Of a stretch of 64,000 nt of DNA, positions 1 through 11,000 are shown in pieces. The stretch spans positions 1,798,001 to 1,862,000 of the forward strand of contig JBLDXI010000055.1 in NCBI GenBank assembly GCA_047495785.1. Reading direction: 5' to 3'. Source of the stretch: Lepidodermella squamata (Eukaryota > Gastrotricha). The position numbers and the translations under genes are program-made. The number at the start of each line of letters is the position of its first letter. Positions within the stretch are counted from its first letter, which is position 1. Under the pieces are notes generated by a model. That model had not been told where the DNA came from. It made no database searches and was given only the letters and a program-made list of their open reading frames with translations.

Positions 1-330
1 CACTGACGTCTGCTCCACAGGATGGCTGGCTTCTGTCTGATTATCGCCAACAGGGTTCTGAGGAAACGGGTCATCATTGTACTGAGGGATTTGGGCGTTC
101 TCCCCACCGACTTGGCCATCTTGACGATAAACGTACGGACAGTTTTTTCGCTTGATTTGGACGGCAAGAGGTTCTAGAATTAAAAACAAGTTAGGGTTGA
201 TTAGTAACAGCAACGGGCTCAGACCAGGTTGACCATTAAATCCGGACACTGCATTCGCAGGTCTTTTACGATTAACATTTATCCGAACTTCACAAGGTCG
301 CAAACCTCCACCGCCATGACCACCATTCAT
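1..330 (-). CDS. Partial hypothetical protein, N-terminal part, runs off the left edge
   Basis: An open frame on the minus strand begins with an ATG at 330-328 and stays open for 110 codons to the window edge. It starts with a Gly-rich segment (MNGGHGGGGLRPCEVRIN), continues through a basic stretch (NVNRKRPANAV) and ends in a Pro/Asn/Gln-rich part (QYNDDPFPQNPVGDNQ). A short intron may exist in the middle, because the segment near 181-235 ends in a polypyrimidine-like run and TTCTAG; its donor would be a weak GTCTGA, so I leave the frame continuous. I do not recognise the family. No domain can be named, and the rest of the gene lies outside the window. Confidence 0.35.
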   Translation of the reverse strand, partial: MNGGHGGGGLRPCEVRINVNRKRPANAVSGFNGQPGLSPLLLLINPNLFLILEPLAVQIKRKNCPYVYRQDGQVGGENAQIPQYNDDPFPQNPVGDNQTEASHPVEQTSV

Positions 331-2069
331 ATTCAAACTCTATCAATCTTTCTACAAAGAAGTCAGGAACCGATGTAAATTACATTTACAAAATAAACTT
401 TAGGAATTACGAGATGGAGATAATAAGAAGCCTAACGCATTATCAACATGTTCAATCATCAATCATTGAGCTAAACAATGGTCATTCTTCTTACTTGGGT
501 CATCTTACCAGCTTAGTAACAGATGAGCGCGCCCAGGCAGTTTGGTGCGTTGCCTTATTGCGTTACCAGATTCACCTTCGTGTTCTGCTTTTGTCAGGGC
601 TTTCGGAAGTTGGTTCTTATAAGGATCTTTGGGTTTTCAGCGTGATTGAACGCATTTCAACGAGGCGCCCCGAGAATAGTATTATGAATCGAGATTCATT
701 CTCTTGCACAATTGGCACGGGTCAACCTTTCAGGGCACTCCAAACCTAACCCTAACCTTAAACATAACCCATAGCATTAACCCTAAACCAAACCCCAAAC
801 CCCTGCCAAAATGGAAGTTTCGTCGCAGCTGTCTCCCTCGACCTTAGAGAGGCATCCCGATTCACGATGGCATCTAGCATCGTTCACAGCAGTGTTGCAG
901 GTTTCGCGTTCAGTTTATTTACAGGTTTCGACGAAAAAGCAAAAGTTGTCTCTATTTTTACATTTTTGAATTTCGAGCTATACAAAATACCGGGTATGCA
1001 TGACATATACAACAACAAAAATACTACAAAATTAATATTAATAATAACTAAAAAGGTCTGAAAAATTGTAAATATGTCACGTGACCTCCCACGTGAGGTG
1101 AGTCGGCCTTCTTTGATGGCAACCGCCACCTTGAGATGGCTCACACTCAGGCTGGAAAGACGTATGCGAAACCTAGTATGCCTTCACGTGGCTCCATGTC
1201 GAAGCGCCCGTCGAGCATACAGAGTTGTTTACCGACAGACCAGCTTTTGAAAGCACTTTTAATAGCAGAACATGAAGACTAATTCGATTTTATCGAGGAG
1301 AAGTAGGAGAAGTACTTGGCCCATCGCCTGATAAGCATGAAGTCTCTGGTGGGATATCTCAATAAACTGAAGTAGGGGCGCCGCCGTTGGCCTGAGCAGA
1401 CGACACGGTTTTATCCTCAGAGGCCGCTTGGGATTCACACGTGGGCCGCCATGACTCTCAATGGTTGTCTCGCTCGAGAGGTGGGGAAACCCACAGGTCG
1501 ATTGACAGTCTTCTGCGAAAAGGCTTAGATAAACTCGAGTTGGGTTCGGCACCACATCCAATGGTGTAAAATCTCCATTAGAGTGGGAGGAATCGAGAGT
1601 GGGTAGCCAGCTCACCCTCGAATCTTCCAAACCAGTCATCATCATCAGAAGTAGCTCCCCCACCTAACCTGTTACACCGCTCCCGCACGAATCCAACGTA
1701 CCAATACACGCATACATCCCTACATAAGCAGAGAGATTGCGATATGTCTAATGGCATACAGCATCATTGGAATAGTACGTGATTTTGTGTCTTATTTCGA
1801 AAAGCAACTTATAGGAACATTATATAACTGTGTAGAGAAAAGTATGGTTCTTGATCGTTTCTGTTTTGGCATGAAAAGATTTTATTTTGCAACCTTTGCC
1901 TCTCGGCACTCGCGGCGCGTTAACTCATGCCCGCATTTTGATCATGGATCCACGCATTCCAGCGTTTAGATTGGCTTTGAGATTGTCGTTAAGAGTTAAG
2001 AATGTTTCGTCATTGTTAGTCATGTTTGTAAATTCATCCACTTCTACTTCTTTTTCGCCTTCGTAGAAA
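331..2069. other. Intergenic stretch without a supported gene
   Basis: Small open frames exist on both strands but none has recognisable motifs, splice structure or support from its surroundings. The stretch holds a short degenerate telomere-like run (about 744-790, CCTAACCCTAACCT and variants) and four CACGTG E-box sequences between 1078 and 1443. The bases just before 2070 (TCGTAGAAA) form the 5' leader of PPIL4. Confidence 0.5.
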
Positions 2070-3573
2070 ATGGCTGTGATTTTAGAAACATCAATTGGGG
2101 ATATTACGGTTGACCTGTATACCGACGAACGTCCACGAAGTATGCTACTTTATTTTTATCCCAATTTGCCGTCACTATTTTTCTCCTTTCAGCTTGTTTT
2201 AATTTCTTGAAGCTATGCAAGACGAAGCAATACAATTTCATTTTGTTTTACTCTGTTCAGGTATGCATTTTTTTCACGCTAAATTCTTTGATTCTAGTAA
2301 ATACACTTCTTTTCGTCAGAGGAATCTTTGCGTGCAAACTGGCGACCCCACGGGAACCGGAAGAGGTGGGGAATCCATATATGGGTATGCTTAATGGATT
2401 AAATAGTTGAATAACCTGTCCAATTTACTATTTTTCGTAAATAGCCATCTTTATGGAGAGCAGGCTCGGTATTTCGAAATGGAGAAGACGCCAGTTTTGA
2501 AACACAAAAAAGTGGGAACGCTATCAATGATTAACAATGGATCGGACATGCATGGATCGCAATTCTTAATCACTTTGTCTGAAAACTTGGATTATCTTGA
2601 CGGAAAGCACACTGTTTTCGGCGAGGTTTCTGAAGGTTTTGAAGTACTAGCCAAATTCAACGAAGCATTCGTTGATGAAGAGCATCGCCCCTATCGGGAC
2701 ATTCGCATTTTTCACACTGTTATTATTGACGACCCGTATCCAGATCCTGCACATCTAAACCCACCTAGTCGATCACCCTCGCCACGTCCGCGAGAGACCC
2801 TCGACATTATTAGGATCGGTGTCGATGAAAAAATCGACGATTTAGAAGGAATGTCGAAGGAAGAAGTCGAAACTCTCATCAAAGACAAAGAAGCGAAAGC
2901 GAATGCCCAGATTTTGGAAATGGTTGGCGATCTACCAGATGCCGAAGTTGCTCCACCTGAAAACGTTTTGTTCGTGTGTAAACTCAATCCCGTTACGACC
3001 AGTGAAGACCTCGAAATCATTTTTTCGCGGTTCGGTAATATTGTCAGCTGCGAAGTTATACGCGATCAACACTCTGGCGAATCACTTCAATACGCCTTCA
3101 TTGAATTTGAGAAAGAGGAAGACTGTGAACGCGCTTATTTTAAGATGGACAATGTCCTAATTGACGAGCGTCGTATTCACGTCGATTTCAGCCAATCGGT
3201 TTGTTTTCGTGGAAAAGAATATTATTAAAACTAAATTGCGTTTTCACAGGTCGCCAAAGTCAAGTGGCAAAAGTTCAAACAACAGCGAAATAAATCAAAA
3301 GGGAAGAAAGATGACGCCGAAGAAGATGATGATAGCCGGCCATCCGCATCGCATAGCTCAAAAAATAGTCGATACTATAGTCATGACGATAGACCGCGTC
3401 GTCGAAGTCCTGATCGTTCAGAAAGGAGAAGGTCACGATCTGATGAACGCCCTCGTCATAGTTCTTCGCGGCGTGTGGATGAAGAACGGCGTGATCGACA
3501 CAAGCATCGAAAATCGCGGTCGAGATCTCGCGAGCGTCGAGACCGCAGCCGCGATCGCCATCGCCGGCATTAA
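2070..3573 (+). CDS. PPIL4: Peptidyl-prolyl cis-trans isomerase-like 4 (cyclophilin-RRM protein)
   Basis: Five exons join in frame: 2070-2139, 2193-2260, 2320-2384, 2445-3198 and 3250-3573, giving about 426 aa (the human protein is 492 aa). The N-terminal cyclophilin domain (residues 1-165) shows [28 protein letters not shown] and [12 protein letters not shown] linker with acidic and coiled-coil character follows. An RRM at about 235-315 has the RNP2 motif LFVCKL and RNP1-like YAFIEFE. The tail is rich in Arg/Ser and Arg/Asp, as expected of a nuclear spliceosome-associated protein. The family is a splicing-associated cyclophilin; isomerase activity here is inferred only from the conserved fold. 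Introns are 51-60 nt. AATAAA lies at 3622-3627, and the next gene starts 112 bp after the stop. Confidence 0.95.
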
Positions 3574-3684
3574 CTCTCCTTATCTTTCACAACATTGCTT
3601 TCTTTTCCACCAAACATGGCTAATAAATTCACTTATTCACTAGTTCAATCGAATTGTTGTTTTAATTGGTAGTATTTTAGCTCT

Positions 3685-5453
3685 ATGAAAGTACCTGTTA
3701 AGCGTATCTGCCAGGTTACATCAGCTTTCAGTAGACGGTTTTCTTCCCATCATTCCTTACCAGAAACTAATGAGTCCGATTTGGATCCGATCAATTATAT
3801 CGAGAATTATTCAGCTGTCGATGCGAAGCGACCTCCTCCGAACGTGACATTGGAAAATTAGTTCTCATGGATAACGTCGAAAGTCAACCCATTATTGACC
3901 TTGCCCTACATTGAGCAGCTACGCTGGAAACACCGAGCCCACCGCGAAATTTTGCAGCAAATATCAGAAGTTGCTGAAAAGCATAGGCCAGATTCATTTT
4001 CGCCCGTAGATTATGAAGGTGTGGTGCCATCGCCAAAGATTTATGCCTATCGAAATAAGGACAACTTCCACATTGGAATCGGCGTTGATGGCGATCCTCG
4101 CACTGTTGGTCAAATTGTTGGCTCATCGTCACGGCAGGAGGTTTTCACAGTTTCAACGGAATTTCTTGTGTCATCCCCTGCTGCTCACAAAGCCGTTCTG
4201 AGAGCTTTGCAAGATTACGCGAGAAATTCAGAAATTTCATCGGATTATCGAGACCGGAAATTATGTTGGCAAGACGGGTTCATTCGTAGTAATAGACTAG
4301 GCCAAGTGGCTTTAGCGATTTGCCTGAACCCGAAAGGTCTTTCAGAAAGGTCGAAGCTTCTATTTATCATTTCAAGATGAAGATGAATAATTTTAATTTT
4401 ATTTAGCCAGGTCAGGCTTGAGAAAGAGAGGATAGTCGAATATTTTTCGCGCGGGAAAGGCGCCGCAGTTCCACTTCATTCGCTTCATATAAAGGTTTCC
4501 AAGTTTTCCTGTTATGGGCGCGAGGCCTTCGAATGCGTGCTCGGCGCTGATTACCTAGTCGAAACACTTCTAGGTAAAGAGTTTCACATTTCCCCTGATG
4601 CTTTCTTCCAGGTAAGATGTTCGCAATGAGGCACGAAGATACTCATTTTTATTTCACAGGTAAATCCTTACGGAGCAGAAGTTTTGTATTCGACGGTTCG
4701 ACGTCTGGCGTCGATAGACTTGAAAGGTCTTGAAAACGTGAAATCGTCAGAAAAAACGCTGTTAGACGCATGCTGTGGCACCGGCACAATAGGCATGGCT
4801 ATTATTTTGGCTCGGGTTATCACTCGATCAACCTGATTTTACTTAGGTGTCCTATCGGCTGATTTATTCGCAAATATTATTGGTTTCGGTAATAATTGCT
4901 ATGCACTATCATCTGAATGTTAAGTTTCCATTGTTTCGTTTAGATATTGAAGAAGCCGCAGTGAAGAATGCTCGAGAAAATGTTAGACGTAACTGTATAC
5001 CTAACTCTCATTATTATGTTGGACCTGCTAAATCTTGCCTGCGTTACATGCAAAGCCGGGAAATTATTGATGAAAATCGACCTATTGTCGCCGTGATCAA
5101 CCCGAGCCGATCGGGACTTGCTAACAGCGTTATGAAAGAAGTGAGTTTCCTTGTTTTCCAGTCATCGTATAAGAGCCTGTTCGCTTTTCGGTATCTTCAA
5201 GTTACGGTCGATTCCTGCCATTAAGCGAATAATCTACGTTTCATGCAACCCGGGCGGCCGGTGCTTGAATAATTACGAAGTGCTGTGCCGTTCCGAGCGG
5301 CCATTTGCAGCCAAATTCGCATCATCGTTAACCGCTGATAATGCCCCGATCCCGCTCACGGGCGAGCCATTTATTCCAACCAAGGCTGTATCAGTCGACA
5401 TGTTTCCGCACACACTGCATTGCGAACTCGTGATATCTTTCGATCGGTCATGA
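3685..5453 (+). CDS. TRMT2B: tRNA (uracil-5-)-methyltransferase, mitochondrial TRMT2B-like
   Basis: The core exons are 3862-4349, 4407-4611, 4660-4792, 4847-4888, 4944-5140 and 5202-5453. The product is a TrmA/RumA-type SAM enzyme that makes 5-methyluridine in RNA. Motifs visible are HISPDAFFQV, the SAM loop DACCGTGTIG, INPSRSG, the nucleophile motif YVSCNP, and FPHTLHCELV near the C-terminus. The first ATG (3685) opens a frame with an Arg/Ser-rich, mitochondrial-presequence-like start, but it meets an in-frame TAG at 3859-3861. Removing 3715-3861 (147 nt, donor CAG|GTTACA, acceptor ATTAG) keeps the frame and joins ICQ to FSWITSK; either this intron is real or the start is damaged. The intron 4793-4846 has a GC donor. 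An AG (ATTTTAG|CTCT) sits just before the ATG. AATAAA is at 5493. Confidence 0.85.
4793..4846 (+). other. GC-AG intron of the TRMT2B-like gene
   Basis: Homology requires CCGTGTIG to continue directly into VLSADLFANIIGFDIEEAA. The only join that gives this without gaps is ATAG|GCATGG ... TTACTTAG|GTGTCC, a 54-nt intron with a GC donor. Reading through instead meets an in-frame TGA. Confidence 0.75.
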
Positions 5454-5681
5454 TGCAGCATTTATTTACTATATTCAGAATATTGTTGTGCAAATAAAAC
5501 GAACGTTTTGATTATTCTTCTTGTTTTTCCCAAAATTTCTCACCTGACACTTGAATGTCGCTGAAGTGGGTGGATTATCGTTTTTAGGTTATTTAATGCC
5601 GCAGATAGAAACAGAATCAATCGATCGCGTTCGGTTCAGCTGTGCTTAAGTCAAAGTTTTTAGCGAGATAATTTGTTGGAA

Positions 5682-6379
5682 ATGTATTTAGTACATCTTT
5701 TAATGCTATTTTTGAATTGTTGGCTGCTACATGCTGGCTTGATAGGTGCCTCTATAGCTTTAACCCAACACAAAGACCATCGTTCGATACAGTGTTTCCA
5801 TTGCCAAGGTCTACGCTGTTCAGGCGAATCAATTTTTTCACTTGAATTGTGCCCGAGTACCCAACAATTTGCTTGCGGAATAAGGTAGGCACAAATGAGA
5901 ACAAGATCATTCTTGTATTTGAGAATGATTTTCAAATTGCAAGGAACGATGGTCAGCGCGGATGCGTAGCTGCGGATGATTGCAGAACGCTGGAATCGAA
6001 CCAGTCAATCTATTCAGAGAATAGTCAACATTTTTCAACGAAGCTAGAATCTACCGATTCGGAAAACGCCTTTTCGAACGATAGCGAGGCTTCAAAGAAA
6101 CTTTTCATTTCGTATAAATACTGCTGTTTTGAAAATCTATGCAACTTCGAGCCACGATTGACAGAACCGCCAGATCACGGGCTAGTAGTTTTCGTATTGG
6201 CTCTTGTTGCGTTGATTGCCGCCGTTGGGTTGTTCTTGGCATTTTATGGGCTCTACACGGCGTTCAAACTAATATTTACACAACAGTTGGCGACTCGGAC
6301 GTCTCGTCGAAACACCACTCGAAGGAATGCTGCGCCTAGATTATCCTACCACCCTCCGGAACTTCCCAGTGAAATTTAG
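5682..6379 (+). CDS. Small type I membrane protein with a cysteine-rich three-finger-like ectodomain
   Basis: Exons 5682-5884 and 5944-6379 join in frame (59-nt intron) to about 212 aa. A hydrophobic signal peptide covers residues 1-24. The ectodomain has the spacing of Ly6/activin-receptor three-finger domains: CFHCQG...C near its start, a spread of cysteines, and KYCCFENLCN at its end, matching the family's terminal CC....CN. One strong transmembrane helix follows (LVVFVLALVALIAAVG), then a short basic tail of about 45 residues with no kinase. The layout (signal, receptor-like ectodomain, membrane span, short tail) recalls BAMBI-type pseudoreceptors or membrane-anchored Ly6 proteins; I cannot decide between them. 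It lies 229 bp downstream of the methyltransferase gene. AATAAA is at 6450. Confidence 0.6.
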
Positions 6380-7307
6380 GCTCTTGTTTCTTATGCGATC
6401 GAAAATTATGATGGTCCAACAGCAAGAATTATTTGTAAAAAAATCTGAAAATAAATTGTTTTGATAACTGTACCAATATGCAAGGTGAACTGCAGGGTGA
6501 AACTTTCATCAGGTAGACGGTGAAAGAGGCTGCCTCCATATCAAATCATATCATATCAAATGAAGTGAGGATCGCTAGTGAGGACGCCGGGGAAGGGGCC
6601 GCGGAGGGCAAAGTGTAGGTCAAAGGCAATTGTGAATGAGCACGCACCCATTCCCCTATTAGAAATTTTGAAACTGTCCTTATAATTTACATATCTCAAT
6701 ATAACATTGTAGATTACGCTTCAGTAAGGCGATGAGCTACAACCTTCATGCAGCGGTTAATTTACACACAGGATAGATTCTTTCCAATCTGTGGTAGAAA
6801 ATAATTTTAGAACACAAGATAGACAGAATGATTTTTCAATTTTGATGTCAGCTGGACTCAAAATCCTAAAAAGAAATACCATTTCACTATCGAGATAGCT
6901 GCAAAGTACTTCCGTTACTTGAAATATGAGCCCAGGACTGACAAGTTATGTGAGCTTGTCATGCAATTCTGCTATAAAAAACGACCCCTTATTCCAATTC
7001 GTTCCAATGTCTATAACTGACTTTGACTCCGGCACGCATTCGGATGGCAGAATCATTTTTCGATGGCGTGAGTCTGGTTGCTGTTGAAGCCGAAAACATT
7101 CCTGATCCGCTACCCGGGTAAGAAGTCACCAAATAAACGTCTGTACCAGTAAGGTTCTTTTCCACCAGCATTATTATTGCACCTTCCATCCAGGAAAATG
7201 GCAAAGTCTGTTGGCAGGAAATATCCATCATCAAGTGCTTCGTGAAGGTGCCGATTTGCCGCAACAGCGCCAGATTTCAGTTGTCTCGCGATGATGACTT
7301 TGTGAAG
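6380..7307. other. Intergenic stretch
   Basis: It contains the polyadenylation region of the three-finger protein gene and no frame I can support. A short run of TCAAATCATATCATATCAAATG near 6539 is simple-sequence-like. Confidence 0.5.
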
Positions 7308-7635
7308 ATGGCATTGGCTTCTGTCCCGGATCCTAATCAACCGCAATCCTCAAGAAACGCATGTGGATGCTACTCGAGAAATACCATGATTCTTCTATCT
7401 TTATTGCTGTTTTTCGTTACGGCTCTTTGCCTAAGTTGCGGTGTCATGGTTGTTTACGAAAAGGGCATCTCTGTCGTGCCGGAAAGCCCAGCAATTATGT
7501 ACAACGATGGTATGTTCTCTGCAGCTGTACTTCCAAGCGCTTGAATGAGAAAATAAATATATCAAGTCCATTACGCTTGCTAATATTCATCATCGCTTTT
7601 TTAATTCAGCTTTTTGTTTGAAAAAGGACACGTAA
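7308..7635 (+). CDS. Possible small single-pass membrane protein
   Basis: An ATG at 7308 opens a frame with a polar N-terminus, two cysteines (ACGCYS) and one strong hydrophobic helix (MILLSLLLFFVTALCLSCGV). It can be read straight to a stop at 7544. Alternatively a good donor at 7509/7510 (GATG|GTATGTT) can join an acceptor at 7609/7610 (TTTTAATTCAG), giving an end of AFCLKKDT and a protein of about 76 aa. An acceptor-like TTTCAG lies at 7276-7281, so an upstream exon is possible. No family is recognised. Support is only the hydrophobic helix and plausible splice sites. Confidence 0.3.
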
Positions 7636-8019
7636 TACGTCGCACATAAAACGACTTGGAAGTCACGTAACTCAACAGTCAACAAAAAGATAGAATGTGC
7701 TGAGAGCTGCTAGAATTCGGAAATTGGGACACCTTGCGCAATTCTGACACCAAGTTTCCAGGTGCCAAATAATTGGATAGCGGCGCCATAGAGATCAATT
7801 TCGGTGCCAAAGTCGCCTATCAAGAAGTGACAGCACATTCAAAAAATCGAATATCAATGGCTGGCATGCCATTCTTTTCTTTTCTGAGTATGATGATATG
7901 CACCCGCAAAAGATATAATAATTGAAGTAGGAACAATGTACTCAGCTAAAAAAGGGGAAACATAATTGCATATTGTATCGGCACAGAGAGTTTTTCCGCA
8001 GGTAAGACTACACACACAG
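7636..8019. other. Intergenic, 3' flank of the immunoglobulin-domain gene
   Basis: No open frame here is supported. The stretch separates a plus-strand candidate from the 3' end of the minus-strand receptor gene. Confidence 0.5.
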
Positions 8020-11000
8020 TCAAACATCGATGAACTGAAGACTGCCCTTCGTCAGCGACTTTCCAACAACTGCATTTTCTACGAGGTGAGCCGACGAGTC
8101 ATTGACGGTGAAAGTCGAAAGCGGTAACTGGTGATTTGCTAGCTGGTGGTTTATCGAGGATGAGAAAGTTGGAGATGGCGATGGGAAAATGGCCGGCATG
8201 AGCGCGAAAGCGTGAGCTTTTTCCTTCGCGCCTCTGCTAGCATCGTCCGCCTCAGTCGACGCCGAATTGGGTGAGCAAGAATCATGAGCCTCGAGCAGTA
8301 CCACGCCGCGATTGCTTTCTCCGCGACCACTGTCAGCATCCTCAATCATCGCAAGGTCTTCTTCATCATGGCTGTTCGCTAGCAGACGTTCTTCGATGAA
8401 AGCATGATCTGCGTCGTTTTTATTACCGTGCCGTTGCAGGGATTTGCCCATTTCCAAGAAACTTGATTTCAATGATGTTGTCGAATGGCGCGGTTGCAGA
8501 TCGACCATATCCCCGCGTTGTAGCACCATGCCAGCAACGTCTTGCAAAGTAACAATACCCGTACGAGCGCGTTGAATTTGAACACGGCCGTCTAAAAAAA
8601 AAAGAAATTCATAATGAACATGCAACTGCGATGGTGACGACACGAAACAAACCTTTCTCGTTATCATTCAGCAAAACCTCGAGCATCTCCATACGACCAG
8701 CGTCGTTTTGAACCATTATTTTCTGCCGATATTCACCGAGTGTCACTCGATTATTGGGCGAAGAGACCGTTTTGATTCCAGATCCTGAATTATTTCCACC
8801 ATCGTATCTAAGGCTTGTGCTGATTGTCGTCTCGGGATTTCGCTTCAAAATAGCTCGTCGAGCGATATAAAGACTGATAAAAAGCACGTTAGCAGCAATA
8901 AGCATTACTAAAATGTATCAGTAGCAAAATAAATCCTTGTTAACAAATTATTCGATTGAAATGTATACCTCCAACAGACGTCAAGCAAGCGATCAAAATA
9001 GAAAGGGCAGAGGAGGATCCAGGCGAAGATGTCATTAAGCCAGCGGAGAGCGTGTTGTCGTCGATTTTTGCCAACTCGCTGTCTGTTCGCGCAAATCGAA
9101 CAAAAATCGTGCGGCTGGACTTGCCTAAGGCATTGCCGACAGTTACAGTCAAAGCTAGGGTTCCGGCATCGTCGAAGGGCACTAATGGGTCCCGTGGTTT
9201 CGCGGCATCGCGACGCATGTCAACGTTTGCCGTTGGCTTGAAGTCAGGAACGACAGCAGGTATTGGAGACAAATGCGGCAATTTGGCTTCAATCAAGTTG
9301 CGGGGTAGGGCCAACTTTCCTTCATTGGCAAACTGACTTCGCGCTCGCTCGTCAGGCAAAACGCCCAGCGTCACATCGTCGTTGTCGATGGACACTACAA
9401 CTTCTTCGACATTAAAGCTTGGCGATGACTTTGCATGGCACGTCAGCTTCGACCACTCAGGTAGCGTATTTGATGCATGCCGCGAGTTGATGTAAGTCGG
9501 CTGTTGGTTGAACAACAAGATTGTGACATCTGTAGGACAGTCGGTGAATATGGGCCGATACAGAGTTGAAATGACGAGTTCTGTCATATTGCGACCGAAT
9601 TGGTTGAAAGTTTCGCAGACCACGGCCACGCCATCAAGGAAGGCGGAGGAAGTAAGGCGAATTGTGGAGCCTCCACCAATGGCTCGTTCGGTCCGAAAAT
9701 TGGGCCCTAAAACGGACGGTTGGGGAACAATCCAGCGAGCCGTCGGTTGTGGATTTCCTGTTGTAGGTAGACACGTCGCTGCAAATTCGGTTCCCTCCTT
9801 GATAGGCATCTTGGAGTCATCGGCCAGAGTAATTGCGGGTGGTCCAGGACTGTAAAGAACGTCCAGTCTTAAGCGACGATGTAGACCGGCGTCTGATTTC
9901 GGAAACAACAGATCACTCGCCGCAGAGCAAGTTAACTCGCGGCCGTTCCATGACGGCGAAACAAATAGCGATAGTTCGTTGCCATCGACCAGAGTTGCGG
10001 CGGGATCTGATTGCGACCAACGGTATCTGATAGAGTCTATCACAAGTTTCGACCAATGCGGAAGTTTGTGCTTCGAGTCGATCGACGCGAGCCAGCTGGA
10101 CCGATCAACGGAGCAGCTGACTTGAAGAACTTGGCCAGACATGATTCGAAGGTGATCGTTGTTATCGACTGCTACGTTGTTTTTTCCAACTGTCAGAACA
10201 AGCCGTGATGGAGGCAGGACAATTTTGACAGTCATCGACGACGTAGTATTGCCAATAGCGTTGCTCGACAAACATGAGATGTTTGACACTGTTATGCCGG
10301 GGATGTCAAACAAAGAGTTCTGGTTATTTCTCGATCCATCTGATTTGTTAAGGAATTCAACAGTTCCAAATACGAGCGATGTCGTTGATGTCGTAATTAT
10401 TCCAAGGCCATTTGGCGTCGGTGCTTCTGTATGGCTCATTGGCAAACCAACCACCTGAAAGGTAAAAACAATAGGTATGAATGAAATACAATCAAACGCC
10501 TTATTAAGAATGTCAAAATTCAAATTTTTTTATAAGGATGATTCGGATTATTATGGCTTACAGGAATTGAGTTTTTCAGCCAAGTTATCTTCGACCCCGG
10601 ATTTGCCAGAGCGTTGCATTGAATTTTCAGCGATGAATGGCTGTTTGCGACAACCCAGTCAGCTTCAGACGAGATCAGTGTCGTCGATGAATTAACAGGG
10701 ATCGGAGGAAAATGGACGATTAGCTGGAACTGTTCGAAAAGCGGTAGCTCAATCATGCTCGAACGAGCTTCGCACCTATTTCGAATAACTTAATAGTCGA
10801 AACTAATGAACATCTATATCTATACCTGTATAGTGCGAAGTTGTCCTCTGGCTTGATGATAATTTGTAGCTCGGAGAGAAGCATATTACCAACGCGTCGG
10901 GTATTTGTGTGGTGAGTTTTGCCGTTGCGAATCCAAACTAACGCCGCTGAAGAATCGGACTGGTCAGGAGCTACAACCGAGCAAGTACTTTTAAACGTTG

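Noticed and set aside
1259-1663. 134-codon minus-strand frame
   Set aside because: No recognisable domain, unusual composition and no splice context; it may be a repeat fragment.
8956-10458. Several plus-strand frames of 65-126 codons
   Set aside because: They are the reverse of the long immunoglobulin-domain exon and show no domain or splice support.
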